Assembly (NCBI GenBank): GCA_037783545.1
Contig: JBBELK010000304.1
Coordinates: 80,697-144,696, forward strand
Direction: 5' to 3'
Length of the DNA: 64,000 nt
From: Henricia sp. BOLD:AAB3569
Taxonomy: Eukaryota > Echinodermata > Asteroidea > Spinulosida > Echinasteridae
Part shown: positions 1 to 15,200 of the stretch, one piece after another
Layout: every line of letters starts with the position of its first letter
Numbering within the stretch: the first letter of the stretch is position 1
Translations under genes and position numbers: made by a program
Notes under the pieces: generated by a model
Told to the model about the DNA's origin: nothing
What the model saw: only the letters and a program-made list of their open reading frames with translations
Database searches by the model: none

Positions 1-3000
1 TTGGTTGGAAAATTCCTTGATTTCCAAATTTGCCGGCATTTGGGACACACTTTGACCTAATTCCCGTCACAATCTGGGGTGAGTCAACGGCCGTACAAAT
101 GTACACCAGCGCGGCGCAGGGTGTCCCAACAGCCACGGTTAGGGGAATAACCACGCAGCCGAGCTCCGTTTTCCCTAAACTCTGAAATTTCTCCGTCATT
201 TCCCAGCGAAAATCTGTCAATTTTGCATGACAAGTGCGGAATATATACAGTTTGGAGCATGCAAAATTTGAAGTTGGTTGGAAAATTCCTTGATTTCCAA
301 ATTTGCCGGCATTTGGGACACACTTTGACCTAATTCCCGTCACAATCTGGGGTGAGTCAACGGCCGTAGAAATGTACACCAGCGCGGCGCAGGGTGTCCC
401 AACAGCCACGGTTAGGGGAATAACCACGCAGCCGAGCTCCGTTTTCCCTAAACTCTGAAATTTCTCCGTCATTTCCCAGCGAAAATCTGTCAATTTTGCA
501 TGACAAGTGCGGAATGTATACAGTTTGGAGCATGCAAAATTTGAAGTTGGTTGGAAAATTCCTTGATTTCCAAATTTGCCGGCATTTGGGACACACTTTG
601 ACCTAATTCCCGTCACAATCTGGGGTGAGTCAACGGCCGTACAAATGTACACCAGCGCGGCGCATGCGCAGGGTGTCCCAACAGCCACGGTTAGGGGAAT
701 AACCACGCAGCCGAGCTCCGTTTTCCCTAAACTCTGAAATTTCTCCGTCATTTCCCAGCGAAAATCTGTCAATTTTGCATGACAAGTGCGGAATATATAC
801 AGTTTGGAGCATGCAAAATTTGAAGTTGGTTGGAAAATTCCTTGATTTCCAAATTTGCCGGCATTTGGGACACACTTTGACCTAATTCCCGTCACAATCT
901 GGGGTGAGTCAACGGCCGTACAAATGTACACCAGCGCGGCGCATGCGCAGGGTGTCCCAACAGCCACGGTTAGGGGAATAACCACGCAGCCGAGCTCCGT
1001 TTTCCCTAAACTCGGAAATTTCTCCGTCATTTCCCAGCGAAAATTTGTCAATTTTGCATGACAAGTGCGGAATATATACAGTTTGGAGCATGCAACATTT
1101 GAAGTTGGTTGGAAAATTCCTTGATTTCCAAATTTGCCGGCATTTGGGACACACTTTGACCTAATTCCCGTCACAATCTGGGGTGAGTCAACGGCCGTAC
1201 AAATGTACACAAGCGCGGCGCATGCGCAGGGTGTCCCAACAGCCACGGTTAGGGGAATAACCACGCAGCCGAGCTCCGTTTTCCCTAAACTCGGAAATTT
1301 ATCCGTCATTTCCCAGCGAAAATCTGTCAATTTTGCATGACAAGTGCGGAATATATACAGTTTGGAGCATGCAAAATTTGAAGTTGGTTGGAAAATTCCT
1401 TGATTTCCAAATTTGCCGGCATTTGGGACACACTTTGACCTAATTCCCGTCACAATCTGGGGTGAGTCAACGGCCGTACAAATGTACACCAGCGCGGCGC
1501 AGGGTGTCCCAACAGCCACGGTTAGGGGAATAACCACGCAGCCGAGCTCCGTTTTCCCTAAACTCTGAAATTTCTCCGTCATTTCCCAGCGAAAATCTGT
1601 CAATTTTGCATGACAAGTGCGGAATATATACAGTTTGGAGCATGCAAAATTTGAAGTTGGTTGGAAAATTCCTTGATTTCCAAATTTGCCGGCATTTGGG
1701 ACACACTTTGACCTAATTCCCGTCACAATCTGGGGTGAGTCAACGGCCGTACAAATGTACACCAGCGCGGCGCATGCGCAGGGTGTCCCAACAGCCACGG
1801 TTAGGGGAATAACCACGCAGCCGAGCTCCGTTTTCCCTAAACTCTGAAATTTCTCCGTCATTTCCCAGCGAAAATCTGTCAATTTTGCATGACAAGTGCG
1901 GAATATATACAGTTTGGAGCATGCAAAATTTGAAGTTGGTTGGAAAATTCCTTGATTTCCAAATTTGCCGGCATTTGGGACACACTTTTACCTAATTCCC
2001 GTCACAATCTGGGGTGAGTCAACGGCCGTACAAATGTACACCAGCGCGGCGCATGCGCAGGGTGTCCCAACAGCCACGGTTAGGGGAATAACCACGCAGC
2101 CGAGCTCCGTTTTCCCTAAACTCTGAAATTTTTCCGTCATTTCCCAGCGAAAATCTGTCAATTTTGCATGACAAGTGCGGAATATATACAGTTTGGAGCA
2201 TGCAAAATTTGAAGTTGGTTGGAAAATTCCTTGATTTCCAAATTTGCCGGCATTTGGGACACACTTTGACCTAATTCCCGTCACAATCTGGGGTGAGTCA
2301 ACGGCCGTACAAATGTACACCAGCGCGGCGCATGCGCAGGGTGTCCCAACAGCCACGGTTAGGGGAATAACCACGCAGCCGAGCTCCGTTTTCCCTACAC
2401 TCGGAAATTTCTCCGTCATTTCCCAGCGAAAATCTGTCAATTTTGCATGACAAGTGCGGAATATATACAGTTTGGAGCATGCAAAATTTGAAGTTGGTTG
2501 GAAAATTCCTTGATTTCCAAATTTGCCGGCATTTGGGACACACTTTGACCTAATTCCCGTCACAATCTGGGGTGAGTCAACGGCCGTACAAATGTACACC
2601 AGCGCGGCGCATGCGCAGGGTGTCCCAACAGCCACGGTTAGGGGAATAACCACGCAGCCCAGCTCCGTTTTCCCTAAACTCTGAAATTTCTCCGTCATTT
2701 CCCAGCGAAAATCTGTCAATTTTGCATGACAAGTGCGGAATATATACAGTTTGGAGCATGCAAAATTTGAAGTTGGTTGGAAAATTCCTTGATTTCCAAA
2801 TTTGCCGGCATTTGGGACACACTTTGACCTAATTCCCGTCACAATCTGGGGTGAGTCAACGGCCGTACAAATGTACACCAGCGCGGCGCAGGGTGTCCCA
2901 ACAGCCACGGTTAGGGGAATAACCACGCAGCCGAGCTCCGTTTTCCCTAAACTCTGAAATTTCTCTGTCATTTCCCAGCTAAAAACTGTCAATTTTGCAT

Positions 3001-3970
3001 GACAAGTGCGGAATATATACAGTTTGGAGCATGCAAAATTTGAAGTTGGTTGGAAAATTCCTTGAGTTCCAAATTTGCCGGCATTTGGGACACACTTTTA
3101 CCTAATTCCCGTCACAATCTGGGGTGAGTCAACGGCCGTACAAATGTACACCAGCGCGGCGCATGCGCAGGGTGTCCCAACAGCCACGGTTAGGGGAATA
3201 ACCACGCAGCCGAGCTCCGTTTTCCCTAAACTCTGAAATTTCTCCGTCATTTCCCAGCGAAAATCTGTCAATTTTGCATGACAAGTGCGGAATATATACA
3301 GTTTGGAGCATGCAAAATTTGAAGTTGGTTGGAAAATTCCTTGATTTCCAAATTTGCCGGCATTTGGGACACACTTTGACCTAATTCCCGTCACAATCTG
3401 GGGTGAGTCAACGGCCGTACAAATGTACACCAGCGCGGCGCATGCGCAGGGTGTCCCAACAGCCACGGTTAGGGGAATAACCACGCAGCCGAGCTCCGTT
3501 TTCCCTAAACTCGGAAATTTCTCCGTCATTTCCCAGCGAAAATCCGTCAATTTTGCATGACAAGTGCGGAATATATACAGTTTGGAGCATGCAAAATTTG
3601 AAGTTGGTTGGAAAATTCCTTGATTTCCAAATTTGCCGGCATTTGGGACACACTTTGACCTAATTCCCGTCACAATCTGGGGTGAGTCAACGGCCGTACA
3701 AATGTACACCAGCGCGGCGCATGCGCAGGGTGTCCCAACAGCCACGGTTAGGGGAATAACCACGCAGCCGAGCTCCGTTTTCCCTAAACTCGGAAATTTC
3801 TCCGTCATTTCCCAGCGAAAATCTGTCAATTTTGCATGACAAGTGCGGAATATATACAGTTTGGATCGGAGCATGCAAAATTTGAAGTTGGTTGGAAAAT
3901 TCCTTGATTTCCAAATTTGCCGGCATTTGGGACACACTTTGACCTAATTCCCGTCACAATCTGGGGTGAG

Positions 3971-6731
3971 TCAACGGCCGTACAAATGTACACCAGCGCG
4001 GCGCAGGGTGTCCCAACAGCCACGGTTAGGGGAATAACCACGCAGCCGAGCTCCGTTTTCCCTAAACTCTGAAATTTCTCCGTCATTTCCCAGCGAAAAT
4101 CTGTCAATTTTGCATGACAAGTGCGGAATATATACAGTTTGGAGCATGCAAAATTTGAAGTTGGTTGGAAAATTCCTTGATTTCCAAATTTGCCGGCATT
4201 TGGGACACACTTTGACCTAATTCCCGTCACAATCTGGGGTGAGTCAACGGCCGTAGAAATGTACACCAGCGCGGCGCAGGGTGTCCCAACAGCCACGGTT
4301 AGGGGAATAACCACGCAGCCGAGCTCCGTTTTCCCTAAACTCTGAAATTTCTCCGTCATTTCCCAGCGAAAATCTGTCAATTTTGCATGACAAGTGCGGA
4401 ATGTATACAGTTTGGAGCATGCAAAATTTGAAGTTGGTTGGAAAATTCCTTGATTTCCAAATTTGCCGGCATTTGGGACACACTTTGACCTAATTCCCGT
4501 CACAATCTGGGGTGAGTCAACGGCCGTACAAATGTACACCAGCGCGGCGCATGCGCAGGGTGTCCCAACAGCCACGGTTAGGGGAATAACCACGCAGCCG
4601 AGCTCCGTTTTCCCTAAACTCTGAAATTTCTCCGTCATTTCCCAGCGAAAATCTGTCAATTTTGCATGACAAGTGCGGAATATATACAGTTTGGAGCATG
4701 CAAAATTTGAAGTTGGTTGGAAAATTCCTTGATTTCCAAATTTGCCGGCATTTGGGACACACTTTGACCTAATTCCCGTCACAATCTGGGGTGAGTCAAC
4801 GGCCGTACAAATGTACACCAGCGCATGCGCATGCGCAGGGTGTCCCAACAGCCACGGTTAGGGTAATAACCACGCAGCCGAGCTCCGTTTTCCCTAAACT
4901 CGGAAATTTCTCCGTCATTTCCCAGCGAAAATCCGTCAATTTTGCATGACAAGTGCGGAATATATACAGTTTGGAGCATGCAAAATTTGAAGTTGGTTGG
5001 AAAATTCCTTGATTTCCAAATTTGCCGGCATTTGGGACACACTTTGACTTAATTCCCGTCACAATCTGGGGTGAGTCAACGGCCGTACAAATGTACACCA
5101 GCGCGGCGCATGCGCAGGGTGTCCCAACAGCCACGGTTAGGGGAATAACCACGCAGCCGAGCTCCGTTTTCCCTAAACTCGGAAATTTCTCCGTCATTTC
5201 CCAGCGAAAATCTGTCAATTTTGCATGACAAGTGCGGAATATATACAGTTTGGAGCATGCAAAATTTGAAGTTGGTTGGAAAATTCCTTGATTTCCAATT
5301 TTCCGGCATTTGGGACACACTTTGACCTAATTCCCGTCACAATCTGGGGTGAGTCAACGGCCGTACAAATGTACACCAGCGCGGCGCAGGGTGTCCCAAC
5401 AGCCACGGTTAGGGGAATAACCACGCAGCCGAGCTCCGTTTTCCCTAAACTCTGAAATTTCTCCGTCATTTCCCAGCGAAAATCTGTCAATTTTGCATGA
5501 CAAGTGCGGAATATATACAGTTTGGAGCATGCAAAATTTGAAGTTGGTTGGAAAATTCCTTGATTTCCAAATTTGCCGGCATTTGGGACACACTTTGACC
5601 TAATTCCCGTCACAATCTGGGGTGAGTCAACGGCCGTACAAATGTACACCAGCGCGGCGCAGGGTGTCCCAACAGCCACGGTTAGGGGAATAACCACGCA
5701 GCCGAGCTCCGTTTTCCCTAAACTCTGAAATTTCTCCGTCATTTCCCAGCGAAAATCTGTCAATTTTGCATGACAAGTGCGGAATATATACAGTTTGGAG
5801 CATGCAAAATTTGAAGTTGGTTGGAAAATTCCTTGATTTCCAAATTTGCCGGCATTTGGGACACACTTTGACCTAATTCCCGTCACAATCTGGGGTGAGT
5901 CAACGGCCGTAGAAATGTACACCAGCGCGGCGCAGGGTGTCCCAACAGCCACGGTTAGGGGAATAACCACGCAGCCGAGCTCCGTTTTCCCTAAACTCTG
6001 AAATTTCTCCGTCATTTCCCAGCGAAAATCTGTCAATTTTGCATGACAAGTGCGGAATGTATACAGTTTGGAGCATGCAAAATTTGAAGTTGGTTGGAAA
6101 ATTCCTTGATTTCCAAATTTGCCGGCATTTGGGACACACTTTGACCTAATTCCCGTCACAATCTGGGGTGAGTCAACGGCCGTACAAATGTACACCAGCG
6201 CGGCGCATGCGCAGGGTGTCCCAACAGCCACGGTTAGGGGAATAACCACGCAGCCGAGCTCCGTTTTCCCTAAACTCTGAAATTTCTCCGTCATTTCCCA
6301 GCGAAAATATGTCAATTTTGCATGACAAGTGCGGAATATATACAGTTTGGAGCATGCAAAATTTGAAGTTGGTTGGAAAATTCCTTGATTTCCAAATTTG
6401 CCGGCATTTGGGACACACTTTGACCTAATTCCCGTCACAATCTGGGGTGAGTCAACGGCCGTACAAATGTACACCAGCGCATGCGCATGCGCAGGGTGTC
6501 CCAACAGCCACGGTTAGGGGAATAACCACGCAGCCGAGCTCCGTTTTCCCTAAACTCGGAAATTTCTCCGTCATTTCCGAGCGAAAATCTTTCAATTTTG
6601 CATGACAAGTGCGGAATATATACAGTTTGGAGCATGCAAAAATTGAAGTTGGTTGGAAAATTCCTTGATTTCCAAATTTGCCGGCATTTGGGACACACTT
6701 TGACCTAATTCCCGTCACAATCTGGGGTGAG
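3971..6731 (-). repeat. Local duplication, 1656-bp period (six units)
   Basis: Units at 3971-5075 recur with the same order of length and point variants at 5627-6731. Shared markers are GTAGAAATG at 4255 and 5911, GGAATGTATAC near 4402 and 6057, and the double GCGCATGCGCATGCGC unit near 4821 and 6477. The offset is 1656 bp, six units. A related GGAATGTATAC unit lies near 510, so this block may have been copied more than once. Boundaries are to about one unit. Confidence 0.75.
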
Positions 6732-9219
6732 TCAACGGCCGTAGAAATGTACACCAGCGCGGCGCAGGGTGTCCCAACAGCCACGGTTAGGGGAATAACC
6801 ACGCAGCCGAGCTCCGTTTTCCCTAAACTCTGAAATTTCTCCGTCATTTCCCAGCGAAAATCTGTCAATTTTGCATGACAAGTGCGGAATATATACAGTT
6901 TGGAGCATGCAAAATTTGAAGTTGGTTGGAAAATTCCTTGATTTCCAAATTTGCCGGCATTTGGGACACACTTTGACCTAATTCCCGTCACAATCTGGGG
7001 TGAGTCAACGGCCGTACAAATGTACACCAGCGCGGCGCAGGGTGTCCCAACAGCCACGGTTAGGGGAATAACCACGCAGCCGAGCTCCGTTTTCCCTAAA
7101 CTCTGAAATTTCTCCGTCCTTTCCCAGCGAAAATCTGTCAATTTTGCATGACAAGTGCGGAATATATACAGTTTGGAGCATGCAAAATTTGAAGTTGGTT
7201 GGAAAATTCCTTGATTTCCAAATTTGCCGGCATTTGGGACACACTTTGACCTAATTCCCGTCACAATCTGGGGTCAGTCAACGGCCGTACAAATGTACAC
7301 CAGCGCGGCGCATGCGCAGGGTGTCCCAACAGCCACGGTTAGGGGAATAACCACGCAGCCGAGCTCCGTTTTCCCTAAACTCTGAAATTTCTCCGTCATT
7401 TCCCAGCGAAAATCTGTCAATTTTGCATGACAAGTGCGGAATATATACAGTTTGGAGCATGCAAAATTTGAAGTTGGTTGGAAAATTCCTTGATTTCCAA
7501 ATTTGCCGGCATTTGGGACACACTTTTACCTAATTCCCGTCACAATCTGGGGTGAGTCAACGGCCGTACAAATGTACACCAGCGCGGCGCATGCGCAGGG
7601 TGTCCCAACAGCCACGGTTAGGGGAATAACCACGCAGCCGAGCTCCGTTTTCCCTAAACTCTGAAATTTCTCCGTCATTTCTCAGCGAAAATCTGTCAAT
7701 TTTGCATGACAAGTGCGGAATATATACAGTTTGGAGCATGCAAAATTTGAAGTTGGTTGGAAAATTCCTTGATTTCCAAATTTGCCGGCATTTGGGACAC
7801 ACTTTGACCTAATTCCCGTCACAATCTGGGGTGAGTCAACGGCCGTACAAATGTACACCAGCGCGGCGCATGCGCAGGGTGTCCCAACAGCCACGGTTAG
7901 GGGAATAACCACGCAGCCGAGCTCCGTTTTCCCTAAACTCTGAAATTTCTCCGTCATTTCCCAGCGAAAATCTGTCAATTTTGCATGACAAGTGCGGAAT
8001 ATATACAGTTTGGAGCATGCAAAATTTGAAGTTGGTTGGAAAATTCCTTGATTTCCAAATTTGCCGGCATTTGGGACACACTTTTACCTAATTCCCGTCA
8101 CAATCTGGGGTGAGTCAACGGCCGTACAAATGTACACCAGCGCATGCGCAGGGTGTCCCAACAGCCACGGTTAGGGGAATAACCACGCAGCCGAGCTCCG
8201 TTTTCACTAAACTCTGAAATTTCTCCGTCATTTCCCAGCGAAAATCTGTCAATTTTGCATGACAAGTGCGGAATATATACAGTTTGGAGCATGCAAAATG
8301 TGAAGTTGGTTGGAAAATTCCTTGATTTCCAAATTTGCCGGCATTTGGGACACACTTTGACCTAATTCCCGTCACAATCTGGGGTGAGTCAACGGCCGTA
8401 CAAATGTACACCAGCGCGGCGCATGCGCAGGGTGTCCCAACAGCCACGGTTAGGGGAATAACCACGCAGCCGAGCTCCGTTTTCCCTAAACTCGGAAATT
8501 TCTCCTTCATTTCCCAGCGAAAATCTGTCAATTTTGCATGACAAGTGCGGAATATATACAGTTTGGAGCATGCAAAATTTGAAGTTGGTTGGAAAATTCC
8601 TTGATTTCCAAATTTGCCGGCATTTGGGATACACTTTGACCTAATTCCCGTCACAATCTGGGGTGAGTCAACGGCCGTACAAATGTACACCAGCGCGGCG
8701 CAGGGTGTCCCAACAGCCACGGTTAGGGGAATAACCACGCAGCCGAGCTCCGTTTTCCCTAAACTCTGAAATTTCTCCGTCATTTCCCAGCGAAAATCTG
8801 TCAATTTTGCATGACAAGTGCGGAATATATACAGTTTGGAGCATGCAAAATTTGAAGTTGGTTGGAAAATTCCTTGATTTCCAAATTTGCCGGCATTTGG
8901 GACACACTTTGACCTAATTCCCGTCACAATCTGGGGTGAGTCAACGGCCGTAGAAATGTACACCAGCGCGGCGCATGCGCAGGGTGTCCCAACAGCCACG
9001 GTTAGGGGAATAACCACGCAGCCGAGCTCCGTTTTCCCTAAACTCTGAAATTTCTCCGTCATTTCCCAGCGAAAATCTGTCAATTTTGCATGACAAGTGC
9101 GGAATATATACAGTTTGGAGCATGCAAAATTTGAAGTTGGTTGGAAAATTCCTTGATTTCCAAATTTGCCGGCATTTGGGACACACTTTGACCTAATTCC
9201 CGTCACAATCTGGGGTGAG

Positions 9220-12200
9220 TCAACGGCCGTAGAAATGTACACCAGCGCGGCGCAGGGTGTCCCAACAGCCACGGTTAGGGGAATAACCACGCAGCCGAGC
9301 TCCGTTTTCCCTAAACTCTGAAACTTCTCCGTAAATTTCCCAGCGAAAATCTGTCAATTTTGCATGACAAGTGCGGAATATATACAGTTTGGAGCATGCA
9401 AAATTTGAAGTTGGTTGGAAAATTCCTTGATTTCCAAATTTGCCGGCATTTGGGACACACTTTGACCTAATTCCCGTCACAATCTGGGGTGAGTCAACGG
9501 CCGTAGAAATGTACACCAGCGCATGCGCAGGGTGTCCCAACAGCCACGGTTAGGGGAATAACCACGCAGCCGAGCTCCGTTTTCCCTAAACTCTGAAATT
9601 TCTCCGTCATTTCCCAGCGAAAATCTGTCAATTTTGCATGACAAGTGCGGAATATATACAGTTTGGAGCATGCAAAATGTGAAGTTGGTTGGAAAATTCC
9701 TTGATTTCCAAATTTGTCGGCATTTGGGACACACTTTGACCTAATTCCCGTCACAATCTGGGGTGAGTCAACGGCCGTAGAAATGTACACCAGCGCGGCG
9801 CAGGGTGTCCCAACAGCCACGGTTAGGGGAATAACCACGCAGCCGAGCTCCGTTTTTCCTAAACTCTGAAATTTCTCCGTCATTTCCCAGCGAAAATCTG
9901 TCAATTTTGCATGACAAGTGCGGAATATATACAGTTTGGAGCATGCAAAATTTGAAGTTGGTTGGAAAATTCCTTGATTTCCAAATTTGCCGGCATTTGG
10001 GACACACTTTGACCTAATTCCCGTCACAATCTGGGGTGAGTCAACGGCCGTACAAATGTACACCAGCGCGTCGCATGCGCAGGGTGTCCCAACAGCCACG
10101 GTTAGGGGAATAACCACGCAGCCGAGCTCCGTTTTCCCTAAACTCTGAAATTTCTCCGTCATTTCCCAGCGAAAATCTGTCAATTTTGCATGACAAGTGC
10201 GGAATATATACAGTTTGGAGCATGCAAAATTTGAAGTTGGTTGGAAAATTCCTTGATTTCCAAATTTGCCGGCATTTGGGACACACTTTGACCTAATTCC
10301 CGTCACAATCTGGGGTGAGTCAACGGCCGTACAAATGTACACCAGCGCGGCGCAGGGTGTCCCAACAGCCACGGTTAGGGGAATAACCACGCAGCCGAGC
10401 TCCGTTTTCCCTAAACTCTGAAATTTCTCCGTCATTTCCCAGCGAAAATCTGTCAATTTTGCATGACAAGTGCGGAATATATACAGTTTGGAGCATGCAA
10501 AATTTGAAGTTGGTTGGAAAATTCCTTGATTTCCAAATTTGCCGGCACTTGGGACACACTTTGACCTAATTCCCGTCACAATCTGGGGTGAGTCAACGGC
10601 CGTACAAATGTACACCAGCGCGGCGCATGCGCAGGGTGTCCCAACAGCCACGGTTAGGGGAATAACCACGCAGCCGAGCTCCGTTTTCCCTAAACTCTGA
10701 AATTTCTCCGTCATTTCCCAGCGAAAATCTGTCAATTTTGCATGACAAGTGCGGAATATATACAGTTTGGAGCATGCAAAATTTGAAGTTGGTTGGAAAA
10801 TTCCTTGATTTCCAAATTTGCCGGCATTTGGGACACACTTTGACCTAATTCCCGTCACAATCTGGGGTGAGTCAACGGCCATACAAATGTACACCAGCGC
10901 GGCGCATGCGCAGGGTGTCCCAACAGCCACGGTTAGGGGAATAACCACGCAGCCGAGCTCCGTTTTCCCTAAACTCTGAAATTTCTCCGTCATTTCCCAG
11001 CGAAAATCTGTCAATTTTGCATGACAAGTGCGGAATATATACAGTTTGGAGCATGCAAAATTTGAAGTTGGTTGGAAAATTCCTTGATTTCCAAATTTGC
11101 CGGCATTTGGGACACACTTTGACCTAATTCCCGTCACAATCTGGGGTGAGTCAACGGCCGTACAAATGTACACCAGCGCGGCTCATGCGCAGGGTGTCCC
11201 AACAGCCACGGTTAGGGGAATAACCACGCAGCCGAGCTCCGTTTTCCCTAAACTCGGAAATTTCTCCGTCATTTCCCAGCGAAAATCTGTCAATTTTGCA
11301 TGACAAGTGCGGAATATATACAGTTTGGAGCATGCAAAATTTGAAGTTGGTTGGAAAATTCCTTGATTTCCAAATTTGCCGGCATTTGGGACACACTTTT
11401 ACCTAATTCCCGTCACAATCTGGGGTGAGTCAACGGCCGTACAAATGTACACCAGCGCGGCGCAGGGTGTCCCAACAGCCACGGTTAGGGGAATAACCAC
11501 GCAGCCGAGCTCCGTTTTCCCTAAACTCTGAAATTTCTCCGTCATTTCCCAGCGAAAATCTGTCAATTTTGCATGACAAGTGCGGAATATATACAGTTTG
11601 GAGCATGCAAAATTTGAAGTTGGTTGGAAAATTCCTTGATTTCCAAATTTGCCGGCATTTGGGACACACTTTGACCTAATTCCCGTCACAATCTGGGGTG
11701 AGTCAACGGCCGTAGAAATGTACACCAGCGCGGCGCAGGGTGTCCCAACAGCCACGGTTAGGGGAATAACCACGCAGCCGAGCTCCGTTTTCCCTAAACT
11801 CTGAAATTTCTCCGTCATTTCCCAGCGAAAATCTGTCAATTTTGCATGACAAGTGCGGAATATATACAGTTTGGAGCATGCAAAATTTGAAGTTGGTTGG
11901 AAAATTCCTTGATTTCCAAATTTGCCGGCATTTGGGACACACTTTTACCTAATTCCCGTCACAATCTGGGGTGAGTCAACGGCCGTACAAATGTACACCA
12001 GCGCGGCGCATGCGCAGGGTGTCCCAACAGCCACGGTTAGGGGAATAACCACGCAGCCGAGCTCCGTTTTCCCTAAACTCTGAAATTTCTCCGTCATTTC
12101 CCAGCGAAAATCTGTCAATTTTGCATGACAAGTGCGGAATATATACAGTTTGGAGCATGCAAAATTTGAAGTTGGTTGGAAAATTCCTTGATTTCCAAAT

Positions 12201-15200
12201 TTGCCGGCATTTGGGACACACTTTGACCTAATTCCCGTCACAATCTGGGGTGAGTCAACGGCCGTAGAAATGTACACCAGCGCGGCGCAGGGTGTCCCAA
12301 CAGCCACGGTTAGGGGAATAACCACGCAGCCGAGCTCCGTTTTCCCTAAACTCTGAAACTTCTCCGTAAATTTCCCAGCGAAAATCTGTCAATTTTGCAT
12401 GACAAGTGCGGAATATATACAGTTTGGAGCATGCAAAATTTGAAGTTGGTTGGAAAATTCCTTGATTTCCAAATTTGCCGGCATTTGGGACACACTTTGA
12501 CCTAATTCCCGTCACAATCTGGGGTGAGTCAACGGCCGTAGAAATGTACACCAGCGCATGCGCAGGGTGTCCCAACAGCCACGGTTAGGGGAATAACCAC
12601 GCAGCCGAGCTCCGTTTTCCCTAAACTCTGAAATTTCTCCGTCATTTCCCAGCGAAAATCTGTCAATTTTGCATGACAAGTGCGGAATATATACAGTTTG
12701 GAGCATGCAAAATGTGAAGTTGGTTGGAAAATTCCTTGATTTCCAAATTTGCCGGCATTTGGGACACACTTTGACCTAATTCCCGTCACAATCTGGGGTG
12801 AGTCAACGGCCGTAGAAATGTACACCAGCGCGGCGCAGGGTGTCCCAACAGCCACGGTTAGGGGAATAACCACGCAGCCGAGCTCCGTTTTCCCTAAACT
12901 CTGAAACTTCTCCGTAAATTTCCCAGCGAAAATCTGTCAATTTTGCATGACAAGTGCGGAATATATACAGTTTGGAGCATGCAAAATTTGAAGTTGGTTG
13001 GAAAATTCCTTGATTTCCAAATTTGCCGGCATTTGGGACACACTTTGACCTAATTCCCGTCACAATCTGGGGTGAGTCAACGGCCGTAGAAATGTACACC
13101 AGCGCATGCGCAGGGTGTCCCAACAGCCACGGTTAGGGGAATAACCACGCAGCCGAGCTCCGTTTTCCCTAAACTCTGAAATTTCTCCGTCATTTCCCAG
13201 CGAAAATCTGTCAATTTTGCATGACAAGTGCGGAATATATACAGTTTGGAGCATGCAAAATGTGAAGTTGGTTGGAAAATTCCTTGATTTCCAAATTTGC
13301 CGGCATTTGGGACACACTTTGACCTAATTCCCGTCACAATCTGGGGTGAGTCAACGGCCGTACAAATGTACACCAGCGCGGCGCATGCGCAGGGTGTCCC
13401 AACAGCCACGGTTAGGGGAATAACCACGCAGCCGAGCTCCGTTTTCCCTAAACTCTGAAATTTCTCCGTCATTTCCCAGCGAAAATCTGTCAATTTTGCA
13501 TGACAAGTGCGGAATATATACAGTTTGGAGCATGCAAAATTTGAAGTTGGTTGGAAAATTCCTTGATTTCCAAATTTGCCGGCATTTGGGACACACTTTG
13601 ACCTAATTCCCGTCACAATCTGGGGTGAGTCAACGGCCGTACAAATGTACACCAGCGCGGCGCAGGGTGTCCCAACAGCCACGGTTAGGGGAATAACCAC
13701 GCAGCCGAGCTCCGTTTTCCCTAAACTCTGAAATTTCTCCGTCATTTCCCAGCGAAAATCTGTCAATTTTGCATGACAAGTGCGGAATATATACAGTTTG
13801 GAGCATGCAAAATTTGAAGTTGGTTGGAAAATTCCTTGATTTCCAAATTTGCCGGCATTTGGGACACACTTTGACCTAATTCCCGTCACAATCTGGGGTG
13901 AGTCAACGGCCGTAGAAATGTACACCAGCGCGGCGGAGGGTGTCCCAACAGCCACGGTTAGGGGAATAACCACGCAGCCGAGCTCCGTTTTCCCTAAACT
14001 CTGAAATTTCTCCGTCCTTTCCCAGCGAAAATCTGTCAATTTTGCATGACAAGTGCGGAATATATACAGTTTGGAGCATGCAAAATTTGAAGTTGGTTGG
14101 AAAATTCCTTGATTTCCAAATTTGCCGGCATTTGGGACACACTTTTACCTAATTCCCGTCACAATCTGGGGTGAGTCAACGGCCGTAGAAATGTACACCA
14201 GCGCGGCGCAGGGTGTCCCAACAGCCACGGTTAGGGGAATAACCACGCAGCCGAGCTCCGTTTTCCCTAAACTCTGAAACTTCTCCGTAAATTTCCCAGC
14301 GAAAATCTGTCAATTTTGCATGACAAGTGCGGAATATATACAGTTTGGAGCATGCAAAATTTGAAGTTGGTTGGAAAATTCCTTGATTTCCAAATTTGCC
14401 GGCATTTGGGACACACTTTGACCTAATTCCCGTCACAATCTGGGGTGAGTCAACGGCCGTAGAAATGTACACCAGCGCATGCGCAGGGTGTCCCAACAGC
14501 CACGGTTAGGGGAATAACCACGCAGCCGAGCTCCGTTTTCCCTAAACTCTGAAATTTCTCCGTCATTTCCCAGCGAAAATCTGTCAATTTTGCATGACAA
14601 GTGCGGAATATATACAGTTTGGAGCATGCAAAATGTGAAGTTGGTTGGAAAATTCCTTGATTTCCAAATTTGCCGGCATTTGGGACACACTTTGACCTAA
14701 TTCCCGTCACAATCTGGGGTGAGTCAACGGCCGTAGAAATGTACACCAGCGCGGCGCAGGGTGTCCCAACAGCCACGGTTAGGGGAATAACCACGCAGCC
14801 GAGCTCCGTTTTCCCTAAACTCTGAAATTTCTCCGTCATTTCCCAGCGAAAATCTGTCAATTTTGCATGACAAGTGCGGAATATATACAGTTTGGAGCAT
14901 GCAAAATTTGAAGTTGGTTGGAAAATTCCTTGATTTCCAAATTTGCCGGCATTTGGGACACACTTTGACCTAATTCCCGTCACAATCTGGGGTGAGTCAA
15001 CGGCCGTACAAATGTACACCAGCGCGGCGCATGCGCAGGGTGTCCCAACAGCCACGGTTAGGGGAATAACCACGCAGCCGAGCTCCGTTTTCCCTAAACT
15101 CTGAAATTTCTCCGTCATTTCCCAGCGAAAATCTGTCAATTTTGCATGACAAGTGCGGAATATATACAGTTTGGAGCATGCAAAATTTGAAGTTGGTTGG

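Noticed and set aside
84-323. Repeated 79- or 81-residue frame starting MCPKCRQIW in nearly every unit, on the strand of the array
   Set aside because: It is another frame of the satellite, ending at the same stop in every unit. The CPKC pair resembles half of a zinc ribbon but no second pair follows. No sign of a promoter or of selection on this frame.
855-1061. 68-residue frames on the strand opposite to the unit in the left array
   Set aside because: They appear only in units with CTCGG in place of CTCTG, which removes a stop. They are reverse-strand shadows of the satellite.
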